Positions 1 to 11,170 of a stretch of 64,000 bases of DNA are shown one piece after another. Made by a program: the position numbers and the translations under genes. Position 1 is the first letter of the stretch, and the number at the start of each line of letters is the position of its first letter. The notes below the pieces were generated by a model that did not search any database, was not told the DNA's origin, and saw only the letters and a program-made list of their open reading frames with translations. Source of the DNA: Bacteroidota bacterium (GTDB lineage: Bacteria; Bacteroidota; Bacteroidia; B-17B0; Aurantibacillaceae); the NCBI GenBank assembly GCA_016708845.1, contig JADJFB010000015.1, positions 79,919 to 143,918 on the forward strand. Direction: 5' to 3'.

Positions 1-654
1 TTTGCAAGCGGTAGCAGATACTTTTGTTTGTCCAGATTATAATATTAGTTATGCTTTGTCTCATAATGGTAACGATGCTATTTCTTTACAGAAAAATGTT
101 GGAGGTAATTGGGGTTATGTCGATATTATTGGTGAGATTGGTTTTGATCCAGTTATTGGATGGGCTGATTGTCCTCCTTTTTATGGTTCTGATTGCGTTA
201 GTTCAAAGAAAGTGCATACCGAAGATCATACTATGATTAGAAAAGGGTCAGTAAAAACTGGTAGAATTACAAATGAAGCATTTAATCCAACTTTGCAATG
301 GGATACTTTAACAGAAAACAAACTTGTAAGTGGCATAGCAGTAACTAATCATCAATGGGTAGCCATGCCTGTGATTGTCAAGTGGTTGGAGTTAAAGAAT
401 ATGTTAAACTATCGCAAGTGAAAATGTTTCCGAATCCAGTTTCAAAATCTTCACGAATTTCATTTTTATTAGCAGATAGAAAAATGACAACTATTAAAGT
501 AAATAATGTTTTTGGCCAAGAAGTTAAAAGTATTGAGATTGAAAGACCAACACTTAAAACTGAACAAGATTTAAATCTTTCAGCCGGGATTTATTTCATT
601 GAAATAGATTTTGAAAATAATATTTCTACTACTGAAAAATTAATTATTGAATAA
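1..654 (+). pseudogene. Secreted protein C-terminus: lamin-tail-like domain plus T9SS sorting domain (partial, frameshifted)
   Basis: The gene enters from outside the window, so its start is not visible. The first ~118 residues read like a lamin-tail (LTD) domain: a 'GNDAISL' strand, 'DIIGEIG', then 'HTMIRKGSVKTG' and a 'W' before a 'GSHACDC' end. The last ~75 residues (KMFPNPV... to KLIIE) are a T9SS type A C-terminal sorting domain. The two parts lie in different frames. One missing G in the GGG near 356-358 restores a continuous 'NHQWGSHACDC'. The product should be exported and surface-attached or released. Bacteroidota often fuse LTD domains to secreted nucleases, but the catalytic part is not visible here. 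The break may be a sequence error. Confidence 0.7.
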
Positions 655-676
655 TTTATATTTATAATAACACAGA

Positions 677-724
677 AAGCCTGTAGGGTAATAGTATTAA
701 CTTAAACTTACAGGCTTTTTTTAT
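677..724 (+). terminator. Rho-independent terminator
   Basis: AAGCCTGTA (677-685) pairs with TACAGGCTT (709-717) and is followed by a run of T. It sits just downstream of the T9SS protein stop codon. Confidence 0.8.
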
Positions 725-755
725 TTGCAACAAAATAACGACCTCATACTTTCTT

Positions 756-3718
756 ATGAAACCGCTAATAACTAAACTCAATTTATTTATTCTATTTGTA
801 ATTTTTAATGTCATTGCTTTTGGGCAAACCTATATTATTAAGGGAAGTATTAAAGATGCTGTTACTGGCGAAGGACTTATTGGTGCAAGCGTAATTGCAA
901 AGCCAGGAGTGGGAGCTGTAACTGATATAGAAGGGAATTATTCTTTTAAGATAGAGCCAGGAAGTTACACACTTAAAGTAAACTATGTTGGGTATTTGCC
1001 AATGGAGGCAAAAGTAAAAGTAGTTGACAAAGATGTAACTTCAATTTTTGTTTTAGAATCACAAACTTTAGATGAAGTAGAAATTACTGCTAATATTGGT
1101 ACAGTTCGCGAAACCCCTGTAGCTATTACTAATATTTCTCAGCAAAAAATTCAAGAAGAATTAGCAGGGCGAGATTTGCCAATGATTTTAAACAGTACTC
1201 CTGGTGTATATGCTACTGAACAGGGTGGTGGTGCTGGTGATTCGCGTATAACTTTACGTGGATTTGACCAAACAAATATTGCTGTTATGGTTGATGGGGT
1301 TCCAGTAAATGACATGGAGAACGGTGCTGTGTATTGGAGTAACTGGGATGGATTGAGTGAAATTACAAAAACAATGCAAGTACAGCGTGGTTTAGGAGCT
1401 AATAAATTAGCAGTTTCATCGGCAGGAGGAACTATGAATATTATTACCAGAAGTGTTGACCAAAAGCCAGAAATAATAGTGAAGCAAGATTTTGGAAATA
1501 ATAATTATAAACGAACTGCTTTTAGTTACAATTCAGGATTAAAAAATGACAAATTTGGAATTGTATTAGCAGGTAGTCGTGGAACTGGTGATGGATATGT
1601 AGAAGGTACATTTCTTGAAGCTTGGAGTTATTTTGTGAAATTGCAATGGAGGGTTAATGAAAAACATTTACTTTCATTAAGTGCAAATGGGGCTCCGCAA
1701 CGCCATGGACAAAGAGCTTTTCAAACTACATTAGGGGTATATAATAAAGCATTAGCATCTCAATTAGGAGTAGAAGACCCAGATAAAAATATGAATTTAT
1801 CAGGTTTTTTAAATGCTAACTCAGAAGAAAAACCACGTTCATATAACTATGATGTGGCTAAATTAAATGGTCAAGATTATTATTTAAGAACAAATTATTA
1901 CCATAAGCCATTATTTAATTTAAGTCACTTTTGGTCGGCTAACGAAAAACTAACAATTTCTACTGTTGGCTATGCGTCATTTGGTTTTGGGGGCGGTGTA
2001 TCCATGAATAGTACAATTGCAAATGATAAAACAACAGGATATATTGATTTAAATAATTTATATAATACAAATTCTACTTTTGTTGCATCAGGAAGCACAT
2101 TAACGTATTATGGAAATGAACGACGTTCATCAAATTTTTTACGATCTTCTGTGAACAATCATCGTTGGTATGGCTTACTTTCTACGGCAACTTATAAAAT
2201 TAATAAACCTTTAACTTTAACTTTGGGAATAGATGCTCGTTATTATCAAGGCTTACATTATAGAGAGGTAAATAATTTACTTGGCGGAGATTATATTCGT
2301 GATTTATCAGATAGAAACGCTCCAAAAGGTTTAATAGATCCTTTTAATCCAACGGCTATTGACCCAAATTTTAGAAATGAGATGAAACGTGTTGGAGATA
2401 AAGTGGCTTATAACTTTGACGGCTTAGTTAATTGGGGAGGATTATTTAGTCAGTTAGAATATAAAAAAGATAAATGGACAGCTTTTATGACTCTTACTGG
2501 CTCTTATACAGGTTACCAGCGTCGCGATTATTTTGAAAGAAAAGACGTAACAGTTGGTAAAGTCAACAAAGGCTTTAATAAATTTATTGATTATTTTAAA
2601 GATAACCGAGATGATAATGTGTTTAATGCGATTGTTGGTTTTAACGAAACTTTATTAGTGAATGAAAATAGTGTTCAAAGCAATGGAAATTCTTTTTTTG
2701 TATTCACAAATAACAATCATAGAACCTACGAAAATGGCGATACAACCTTTGTAGTTAAATATAATACCTCTGCAGCACCAATAGATACCTTTTACTTATT
2801 AAATGCTAAAAATATACAATATATTCGAAAGAAGCTAAATATACGACTACACGTAAAAAATGGTTCCCTGGATTTACAGTAAAAGGAGGAGTAAACTATA
2901 AATTAAATACACATTACAATGTATATGCAAATATTGGGAGTTAAATTGCCCTAAATTTAATAATGTATATAATGGTAATCAAATTGGAAATGTTGAATTT
3001 GAAAACTCAGCAAATCAGCTTATAAATTCTCAAGAAATTGGAATGGGTATAAATTATAAAGCAATTGCTGTAAATGTTAATATGTACTATACTAAATGGG
3101 ACAATAAACCAGTGCCAACTGTTACTGGTAATAATAATGATGTATATAATATTAATGGCGTAAATACTTCACATCTAGGAATTGAAGTTGACTGGGTTTA
3201 TAAAATTATAAAAGCAATTGGAATGGGAAGGACTATATCTATTGCAGATTGGAAGTATAAAGGTGGAATGCTGTTATTTTAATCGACAGATTACAGGAAA
3301 TATTGCAGGGTACTGTTGATTATAGTGCCAATAATGCACTCTAGGAAACGCTGCTCAAATGCAATTTAGTAACGCCTTAAAATATAATATAAATAAAGGT
3401 TTTTGGATAAAACCTCGATATACCTATTTTGCTAAAAATTATTCAGAATTTAGAGCTACGGATTTAGTAGGTGCCAATAAAGATAAAGAGTCGTGGAGAT
3501 TACCTAATTATGGATTACTAGATTTAGCTGCTGGGTATGAGTTTAAATTAGATAAAATAAGAATTAATTTAAATGCAAATGTTACAAATGTTTTAGATGC
3601 TTTTTATATATCTGATGCAACAAATAATGTGATAGCTCAAAATTTTGACGCCAATTCAGCAACTGTGTTTATTGGCCCAGGCAGACAATTTAAATTTGGA
3701 ATGAGATTAACTTTTTAA
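756..3718 (+). pseudogene. TonB-dependent receptor with carboxypeptidase-regulatory-like domain (several frameshifts)
   Basis: Outer-membrane receptor for an unknown ligand, energised by TonB. The 708-residue first piece (756-2882) has a signal peptide ending at 'AFGQ', a carboxypeptidase-regulatory-like beta sandwich (~27-110) and a plug domain (~118-235, with 'RITLRGFDQTNIAVMVDGVPV' type features), then barrel strands. The barrel continues in other frames through 'FTVKGGVNYKLN' near 2868, a piece around 2950-3282, and 3359-3718, which ends in 'FKFGMRLTF', a normal receptor C-terminus with terminal Phe. At least three small indels (about 2815-2835, 2935-2950, 3270-3350) are needed to join it. 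Because neighbours on both sides are also broken, poor sequence quality is as likely as real decay. Confidence 0.85.
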
Positions 3719-3736
3719 AACTATAAAATAAACAAA

Positions 3737-6010
3737 ATGAAAAAAACAACAATTATAACATCCGTGTTGGCTTTGATAGGAACACTATCATTTGCTCAAG
3801 CACCATTGCCAACAACAGAAAACTTTAATAGTTTTATCGGAACTTTTGCTCAGGCAGGTTGGACATTTAATGAGAATCCATCTGGCGCTCCAAATTATTC
3901 TTACCCTTCAGGAGGTGTATCAGGAACTGCTGCTGGTCGTTTAGATGAGTCTAATGATAATATCGTAGTATTTGTTGGCGATCAAATGGGACAGGTAACC
4001 TTTGCATTAAAAGGTACTATTACTACTGGCGCTTGGCAAGGTTTTTGATGTTCAAGAATCTACTAATGGCTCAACTTGGACTACCACTTTGGCATCGTAC
4101 ACTACAGGTGTTTTAGCTACTAGTTTTAATACTTATTCAGTAACTCCATCAGCTAGCGCTCGCTATATTCGATGGAATTTTTCTACAAAAGTAAGTGGAT
4201 ATAACGTAGCCATTGATGATATTAACATTAGTGAAGGCGCTGCTGCAACACAAGATATTAATGTATGGTATAACACAACAAATATATTAACAAATGGACA
4301 ACCACGCTTATAACGCAGTTGGCACACCACTTAACTAAATTTTTAGTAAAAATGCTGGCTTAGCAACATTAAATGTTTCATCAATCAGTTTTACAGGAGC
4401 TAACGCTTCTGATTATTCAGTAGTGTCTCCAAGCGTACCATTTTCGCTAAACGCACAATCAAATCAGTCTGTAACGATATCATTCAATCCCGGTGCTAAT
4501 GGCTCGCGTATTGCTGATATGGTAATTGCAAGTACTGATCCTGATGAGGCTTCATATATCATTCACTTAAACGGCGTTGGAGGAACAGCTGCGTCAGAGC
4601 CATCAGGACAAGCGTCTGCATTAACTTTTAGTAATATAAAATCTTATCGTGCCACTTATTCTTTTGTTAATGCTGTTGGTGGTGCTGATGGATATATTGT
4701 TTTGTATAAAAAGTCATCAACTCCTATTACAGATGTTCCAGTTGATGGTGTATCTTACATGAGAGGAGATATGATTGGTTCATCTAAAGTTGCTTATGTT
4801 GGAACAAGTACATTAAATACGGTTCCAAATGTTTGGGCATCATCAAACTATCAGTTATCAGTTTTTGCTTACAATGGAAGCGGCCCGTCAATTAATTACA
4901 ATACAACTTCACCAGCAACTAATAGTTTAACGAGTTTAGGTTCTATGCAGCCAGCTAATGAATATAATGGAATCTCTACATCTAATTCTTCTTTTGTAAC
5001 AGATTTACATAATAAGATTAATCCACATACATCGGTTTTTTATAGTAATTACACAAACACTATGTTAAATTCATTTGAGGCTAGAGATACTACAAATGGT
5101 CAAAGTTTGTTGAATGTCTTACAGTTCTTACCGTATTGTTTATACACCGCCGTTTGATTATACAGCTTCTGATTTTAGTCGTGAGCATACTTATTGCCAT
5201 CAATGGATGCCGACAAACCCAGCAGATAATCCAGAAAAACCTGAGTATAATGACCAACATCATTTATTTCTTACTAAACAAACTGATGTTAATGCAGAAA
5301 GAAGTAATTATCCTTTAGGTGACGTGGTTACTCCATTAAATACATTTATGAATTGTAAATCTGGAAATGATGCCTTTGCTCATAAAGTTTTTGAGCCTCG
5401 TGCTGATCAAAAAGGTAATTCTGCTCGTGCATTAATGTATGTAGCTGTTTGCTATAATGGTGTGAGTGGAAATAACTGGGCGTTCAAAAACCCAATAAAT
5501 AATACCAATATTCAATACGGTCAAGATCAAAATTTATTAAAAAAATGGCATTTCCAAGATTTGCCAGATTCTTATGAAATTTCTCGTAACGACTTTTTAG
5601 ATTCATTACAAGGAAACAGAAATCCATTTATTGATAGCGTGCGTTATGCATGTTATATTGATTTTAGTAATATGACTTATATTTCTGCTCCAACATATAC
5701 TACAGGTATTAATTCTCCTTGTTATGTATCAGTTGGTATTAAAGAAAACGTAGCGACTCATTTCGAATATGTATTGGCTCCAAACCCAACATCTAATGAG
5801 TTTTATTTAATGATTGACGCTAAAGTAGCTGAGAAATTTAACTTAGACATTATGGATGTAACTGGAAGAAACGTTTATAAAAGAGATGTTGACGTGATTA
5901 ATGGATTTAATAATGTGGTTGTGAATGATCTTAAATTAAATAGTGGCGTTTACTTTGTAAACCTTCATTATAAGAATGAGAAAATTACTCGTAAGCTAAT
6001 TATACAATAA
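3737..6010 (+). pseudogene. Secreted endonuclease I family nuclease with choice-of-anchor and T9SS domains (frameshifted)
   Basis: Starts with a signal peptide (MKKTTIITS...FAQA). It is followed by a choice-of-anchor J-like jelly roll (pieces 3737-4048 and 4089-4313) and an Ig-like/Hydin-type strand domain (from ~4423, 'VTISFNPGANGSRIADM'). Next comes an endonuclease I (EndA/NucM) domain with 'REHTYCHQWMP', 'DQHHLFLT', 'NAERSNYPLG' and 'ARALMYVA', which carry the His/Asn residues expected of this metal-dependent nuclease. The last ~80 residues are a T9SS type A sorting domain (APNPTSNEF...RKLIIQ). Role: extracellular DNA/RNA degradation. Three frame changes (about 4045, 4300-4340, 5112-5125) break it; the first is fixed by adding one T to a T run. 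Confidence 0.82.
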
Positions 6011-6029
6011 TTAATACTAATAATAAAAA

Positions 6030-6059
6030 AGCCCTTACTAAAAAGTAAGGGCTTTTTTA
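6030..6059 (+). terminator. Rho-independent terminator, usable on both strands
   Basis: Perfect 10-bp stem AGCCCTTACT/AGTAAGGGCT (6030-6039, 6044-6053) with an AAAA loop, a T run after it and an A run before it. It lies between the convergent nuclease and lon genes. Confidence 0.9.
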
Positions 6060-6076
6060 TTGGATTTAATTAATAA

Positions 6077-8495
6077 TTACTTCAACAAAGCTAATTGCAA
6101 TACCTCCGTCATTTGATTGACATACTTAAAAGTTAAGCCTTTTAAATAATCTGCTTTAATATCATCAACATCTTTTTTATTATCTGCACACAAAATAATT
6201 TCATTTAATACCAGCACGCTTTGCGGCTAATATTTTTTCTTTTATTCCGCCAACAGGTAATACTTTTCCTCGTAAGGTAATTTCGCCAGTCATGGCTAAA
6301 TGTTTTTTTACTTTACGCTTAGTTAAAGCAGAAGTAATAGAGGTTAACATAGCAATACCGGCACTTGGACCATCTTTAGGTGTGGCACCTTCTGGTACGT
6401 GAACATGAATATTGTAATTTTCAAACACTTCCGAATCAATATTCAATTCTTCGTTATGTGCTTTGATGAACTCTAAGGCTAATGTCGCACTTTCTTTCAT
6501 CACATCACCTAAATTTCCTGTTAAGGTTAATTTAGCCCCTTTACCTTTAGATAAAGAAGTTTCAATAAATAAAATATCGCCTCCAACTTGTGTCCAAGCT
6601 AAACCAGTAACTACACCAGCTACATCATTACCTTGATACTTCGCTTTTTCGTGAGAAGGTCCCAATATTTTAGCAATGACTTCTTCTGATATTTTAGGTA
6701 AGGTTTCTTCTTTAACCACATGAACTGCTACATAACGTGCAATTTTAGAAATACGTTTTTCTAAATTACGAACGCCACTTTCGGCTGTGTAATTTTCAAT
6801 GACGAATTCTAATTGCTTATCCGTTAATTTTAATTGCGATTTTTTTAAACCGTTTTCTTCAATTTGTTTTGGCAATAAATGTTGTTTGGCAATTTCAATT
6901 TTCTCTTCAACTGTATAACCGCTTACATCAATAATTTCCATACGGTCGCGCAAAGCAGGTTGTATGGTTGCTAAATTATTACAAGTGGCAATAAATAATA
7001 CTTTACTTAAATCGAAATCGTTCTCTAAAAAATTATCGTAAAAGGTTGAATTTTGTTCTGGATCTAAAACTTCTAATAGAGCAGAGGATGGGTCACCATG
7101 ATAATCGCTTCCTACTTTATCTATCTCATCTAAAATAAAAACAGGGTTGGACGATTGTACCTTTTTCAGGTTCTGTAAAATACGTCCTGGCATAGCACCA
7201 ATATAGGTTTTACGATGTCCACGAATTTCACTTTCATCTTTTAATCCACCTAAGCTCATACGAATGTATTTGCGATTTAAGGCTTTGGCAATACTTTTTC
7301 CTAAAGATGTTTTACCAACTCCAGGAGGACCATATAAACACAAAATAGGAGCTTTTAAATCACCTTTTAATTTTAATACAGCTAAATGTTCTAAAATACG
7401 TTCCTTTACTTTTTCTAAACCAAAATGATCTTCGTTTAAAGTTGCTTCAGCATGTTTTAAATCGAAATTATCAACTGTAAATTCGTTCCAAGGTAAATCT
7501 AATAATAGCTCTAAGTAATTGGTTTGAATGCCAAACTCTGGTGAGTTAGGATTCATACGTGATAATTTGCTCATTTGCTTGTCAAAAATATCTCCAATTT
7601 CTTTACTCCATTTTTTGGTTTTTGCTTTTTCTCTTAACTCTTCAAAATCTTGTTCATGACTTTTTTCGCCTAACTCTTCTTGAATAGTTTTAATTTGTTG
7701 ATGTAAAAAATAATCACGTTGTTGTTTATCTAAATCAACTTTTACTTTATCTTGAATTTGATTTTTTAGCTCCAACATTTGTAAATCCTTTGTTAAATGA
7801 GTCAACACCATGGTTGCTCTATCTTTTAAACTAGGAACTTCTAACATTTGTTGTTTCTCAGCAGAGCTTGCATTCATATTTGATGAAATAAAATTCACCA
7901 TAAAATTTTGGCTCTCAATATTATTTAAAGCAAAACCAGCTTCTGTAGGAATGTGTTGCGATTTTTGAATAATTTGTATGGCCGTATCTTTTAAGGTAGA
8001 AACAATGGCTTGAAATTCTTCGTCGCCTTTTTCGGGACGAGTTTCTTCAAATCGTTGAGTCTTAGCTTTGTAGTAAGGCTCATTTTGAGTGAATTCTTTG
8101 ATGCGAAAACGCTTTTTCCCTTGGATAATAACGGTTGTATTGCCATCGGGCATACGTAACATTTTAATGATTTGAGCTACAGTTCCAACGTTATGTAAAT
8201 CCTCAGGTTGAGGATCTTCAATACCATCGTTTTTTTGAGTAACTACGCCAATCGTTTTATCGCCTTTGTAAGCATCTTTTATAAGGTTAATAGACTTATC
8301 TCTACCAACGGTAATAGGAATAACTACTCCTGGAAATAAAACAGTATTGCGAAGCGGCAAAATTGACAGTATTTCGGGTATTTTTTCGGCGTGCATATTG
8401 TCCTCATCTTCTGCCGAAAGTAAAGGAATGAAATCGCTATCCTCGTCAATCATTGGTTCAAAGGGCATTTTATCTGAATCTTTAAAGAAAATCAT
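6077..8495 (-). CDS. lon: ATP-dependent Lon protease (one frameshift near the C-terminus)
   Basis: Cytoplasmic AAA+ serine protease that degrades damaged and regulatory proteins. In order: an N-terminal LON substrate domain (~42-240), a coiled-coil region, the ATPase with Walker A GPPGVGKT (389-396) and Walker B 'VFILDEID' (452-459), and the protease domain with the Ser711 ('KDGPSAG') and Lys752 ('GGIKEK') dyad. The open frame stops after 764 residues at 'AKRAGIK'. Directly beyond it, in the next frame, lies the expected Lon tail (EIILCADNKKDVDDI... to QLALLK) ending at 6077. One extra T near 6203 explains this. Without correction the protein loses ~42 residues after the catalytic lysine. A sequence error is the simplest explanation. 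Confidence 0.93.
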
Positions 8496-8594
8496 AGTAT
8501 TGGGTGTTAATTGCGGTATACAATATACGATTATTATGCCATTGGTGTTTTAGGACTTTGTGGCAGGATATACTATTTTTCGCAGTTCTTTTCT

Positions 8595-8602
8595 TATATT
8601 TG
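8595..8602 (+). promoter_or_regulatory. Possible Bacteroidota -7 promoter element upstream of the riboswitch
   Basis: TATATTTG matches the Bacteroidota TAnnTTTG -7 consensus and would start transcription just before the riboswitch core. No good -33 TTTG is visible, so this is tentative. Confidence 0.4.
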
Positions 8603-8603
8603 C

Positions 8604-8740
8604 TCCGTTGGAAAAGGGAATTTGGTGAAAATCCAATACTGTACCCGCAGCTGTAAGTTTCAAATGATGTTATACACATAGCCACTGTTTAATTATGGGA
8701 AGGCGTATAACAGAAGCAAGTCAGAAGACCTCCCAATAAA
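8604..8740 (+). promoter_or_regulatory. Cobalamin (vitamin B12) riboswitch
   Basis: The conserved core elements occur in the right order: GGGAA-TTTGGTGAAAATCC (from ~8616), CTGTACCCGCAGCTGTAAG (the B12-box region, ~8639), GCCACTG (8680s), GGGAAGGCG (~8698) and AAGTCAGAAGACCTCCC ending near 8735. It lies 50 nt upstream of the start codon of the secreted-protein gene at 8794, on the same strand. Known cobalamin riboswitches repress expression when adenosyl- or other cobalamins are abundant, so that gene is expected to be switched on under B12 limitation. Confidence 0.92.
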
Positions 8741-8793
8741 TCGATGTTTAGAATTCCGGGAAAAGGATTCATAAAGACATTGTAACCGTTTGA

Positions 8794-9774
8794 ATGAAAT
8801 TTCATTTTATTGTTAGTGCTTGGGTGAGTTTGCTTTTTTGCTATACTCCTATAAATGCGCAATTTGCCCCACCTGTTGGTCAAGAAGGAACGACCGCCAT
8901 GTATAAAGATAGTTCTGCTTTTGTTGCTTGGGCTAATAAATGTAATGTCGTAAGAGGTTTTCAAGACATATCCAATCAAAGTTTAGGTTATACCAATGTT
9001 GGAGATAGTTCTTTGGCTATTGGCCAAGCAGGCACTAATGGCGTGGTTAGTTTGGGAGATGGAGGAGTTGCTATTCTTGAATTTTCAAGTCCGATTTTGG
9101 ATGGCATTGGACCTGATTTTGCTGTGTTTGAAAATGGGTTTGATAATTTGTTTTTAGAATTAGCCTTTGTAGAAGTGAGTAGCGATGGGATTCACTTTTT
9201 TAGATTTCCTGCAATTAGTAATACAGATACAACAATTCAAACAGATGGCTTTGGTTTAACAGATGCATCGAAAATACATAACCTTGCAGGTAAATACAGA
9301 GCAGAGTATGGAACTCCTTTTGATTTATCTGATTTAACCAATGATGCTTTATTAAATAAACAGACTATCACTCATGTTAAAGTGATTGATGTAATTGGCT
9401 CTATTCAAAATGAATATTGTAGTAGAGATGCTAATAACCATAAAATAAACGACCCTTGGCCAACCGGCTGGGGAAATGGAGGTTTTGATTTAGATGCGGT
9501 AGGAGTTATTCATCAACAAGCAGTAGGGATTGATGAATTGGAATTAAGGAATGTTTCTATTTATCCAAATCCTGCAATGGATGTGTTGTATGTTAATCTT
9601 CCATCAATCAATTATTCTGTGGAAGTAATCAATTTGATGGGTGAAGTTGTTTTGAAGTCAGAAAATAAATTCAATACAACTTCTTTAGAATTAAGCAATT
9701 TAAAATCAGGAGTTTATTTCTTAACGATTGCCTCAGAAGGACAACAAAAGCAAATGAAGTTTTTGAAGTTGTAG
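8794..9774 (+). CDS. B12-riboswitch-controlled T9SS-secreted surface protein
   Basis: A 326-residue exported protein. It has an N-terminal signal peptide (ending at 'INAQ'), a central ~220-residue domain with 'GIGPDFAVFENGF' and 'GGFDLDAVGVIH', and a T9SS type A sorting domain over the last ~75 residues (SIYPNPAMD...KQMKFLKL). The cobalamin riboswitch in its leader links it to B12. I infer a cell-surface cobalamin or corrinoid capture role, by analogy with the surface B12-binding lipoproteins (BtuG/BtuH types) that riboswitches control in gut Bacteroidota. The family itself is not one whose function I can state. No BtuB-type receptor follows in the operon; a palindromic repeat does. Confidence 0.75.
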   Translation: MKFHFIVSAWVSLLFCYTPINAQFAPPVGQEGTTAMYKDSSAFVAWANKCNVVRGFQDISNQSLGYTNVGDSSLAIGQAGTNGVVSLGDGGVAILEFSSPILDGIGPDFAVFENGFDNLFLELAFVEVSSDGIHFFRFPAISNTDTTIQTDGFGLTDASKIHNLAGKYRAEYGTPFDLSDLTNDALLNKQTITHVKVIDVIGSIQNEYCSRDANNHKINDPWPTGWGNGGFDLDAVGVIHQQAVGIDELELRNVSIYPNPAMDVLYVNLPSINYSVEVINLMGEVVLKSENKFNTTSLELSNLKSGVYFLTIASEGQQKQMKFLKL

Positions 9775-9778
9775 TTTG

Positions 9779-9899
9779 ATAGGAACACTGATGGAACGGA
9801 TTATTTGGATTTTCGCGGATTTTTAAAACGATTAATTTGTTGATACGCAAAAAATAAAATCGGTATTAATCAGTTAAATCCGTTTTATCCGCGTTCCAA
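9779..9899. repeat. Palindromic intergenic repeat
   Basis: Long imperfect inverted repeat: 'GGAACACTGATGGAACGGATT' on the left is matched by 'AAATCCGTTTTATCCGCGTTCC' on the right. Similar 'aacacgGATgaaacGGATTaaacGGATT' elements are widespread between genes in Bacteroidota. It lies between two convergent genes and may also act as a terminator. Confidence 0.6.
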
Positions 9900-9907
9900 T
9901 TTTATTG

Positions 9908-10387
9908 TTAAACAAACCACGATCTAAACGTATCATAAAAAAACAAATAAATAAAGTACAATACAAAGCACCACGAAATGGCAGAGATGCTTAAATATAT
10001 AATTACTTTTTTCTTGTCTTTATAAAAACGCTCTGCTAAAAAAGCACCAATTGGTATTGATAGGAAAATAGGAGTAAGGATAGCAATGCCAGTTAAACCA
10101 AAACGATGTTTAATTCGGATGACTCTACGATTAAATTTGGTAAATATTTTTTTAGGATGTTTAGAAGAAAACATGCCTTCCTTTACTTTATCCCACCACT
10201 TTAAAATCCCCGCAAATAAATAGGTAAATAAAACAGACCCAAAAACAGCGCCAGTACAGCTACTTACTAAGGCTAATAGGTAATTAGATTTATAAATAGC
10301 AATAACCGTAGGGATCCCAATTTTTGACAAGGAAATAGTACAAGCTAGTGCAGCAGAAATGAATTGTAAAACGTCGGTACTATCCAT
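9908..10387 (-). CDS. Small integral membrane protein, function unknown
   Basis: 159 residues with about four hydrophobic segments (~5-25, ~38-62, ~97-117, ~127-150) separated by a basic loop (~68-95). The pattern 'HRFGLTGIAILTPIFLSIPIGAFLA' recalls SNARE-associated/COG2426-type small membrane transport proteins, but I cannot assign it. It lies 29 nt downstream of upp on the same strand and may be co-transcribed with it. Confidence 0.7.
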   Translation of the reverse strand: MDSTDVLQFISAALACTISLSKIGIPTVIAIYKSNYLLALVSSCTGAVFGSVLFTYLFAGILKWWDKVKEGMFSSKHPKKIFTKFNRRVIRIKHRFGLTGIAILTPIFLSIPIGAFLAERFYKDKKKVIIYLSISAISWCFVLYFIYLFFYDTFRSWFV

Positions 10388-10416
10388 TTTGGTAGAGTAG
10401 AGTTAGAACTAAAAAA

Positions 10417-11070
10417 TTATATTTTTTCGCCAAAGGCTAAATCACCAGCATCGCCTAAACCTGGTACAATGTATGAATGAGCTGTTAATTCTTCATCAAT
10501 TGCCCCACACCAAATAGTGAAATTTTTAGTTGGTAAATTTGCTTTCACATAATCAACTCCTTCGCGGCTGCTAATAGCTGAAATAATATGTACATGCTTT
10601 GGGGTGCCTTTTGCTAAAATTGCTTTGTAAGCTAAAACAATTGAACCACCTGTGGCAATCATTGGGTCACATAAAATCAATACTTTATCATCAATGTTTG
10701 GACTAGATACATATTCTACATGAATATCAAAGGTATTATCTTTATGATGTCTTCTATAAGCTGAAATAAAAGCATTTTGAGCTCTATCGAAGTAATTTAG
10801 TACACCTATGTGCATGGGCAAGCCTGCGCGTAAAATAGTAGCAATAACTGGTTGGTCAGTTAAATGACTTGTTTCAGCAATTCCTAGTGGAGTAGTCGTT
10901 TCTTTAGTATGATATTCTAATGTTTTAGAAATTTCGTAACTCATAATTTCCCCCATACGCTCTAAATTTCTGCGGAAGCGCATGCTATCTTTTTGAATAG
11001 TGACATCACGTAACTCAGCAACAAACTGATTAAAAATAGAATTTTGCTCGGATAATATATGGACCATCAT
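10417..11070 (-). CDS. upp: Uracil phosphoribosyltransferase
   Basis: Pyrimidine salvage in the cytoplasm: uracil plus PRPP gives UMP and pyrophosphate. The 217-residue length is typical. The PRPP-binding loop 'LCDPMIATGGS' is at ~133-143, and the C-terminal uracil-binding region 'VPGLGDAGDLAFG' is intact. Two consecutive ATGs are possible starts (11070 and 11067); the second gives 'MVHILSEQ', closer to relatives. The small membrane-protein gene follows on the same strand. Confidence 0.95.
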   Translation of the reverse strand: MMVHILSEQNSIFNQFVAELRDVTIQKDSMRFRRNLERMGEIMSYEISKTLEYHTKETTTPLGIAETSHLTDQPVIATILRAGLPMHIGVLNYFDRAQNAFISAYRRHHKDNTFDIHVEYVSSPNIDDKVLILCDPMIATGGSIVLAYKAILAKGTPKHVHIISAISSREGVDYVKANLPTKNFTIWCGAIDEELTAHSYIVPGLGDAGDLAFGEKI

Positions 11071-11170
11071 GTGTGTTATTTAGTAAGTAATTTGTTGTCT
11101 AAGTTAAAAGTTATAAATCAGAATTAATAATTTTTTATAGGAGTCTGCTTAATTTTTATGTTTTAAATTT

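Noticed and set aside
8347..8979. Small frames overlapping the lon start and the riboswitch
   Set aside because: They cross the lon coding region or the conserved riboswitch core and have no start context.
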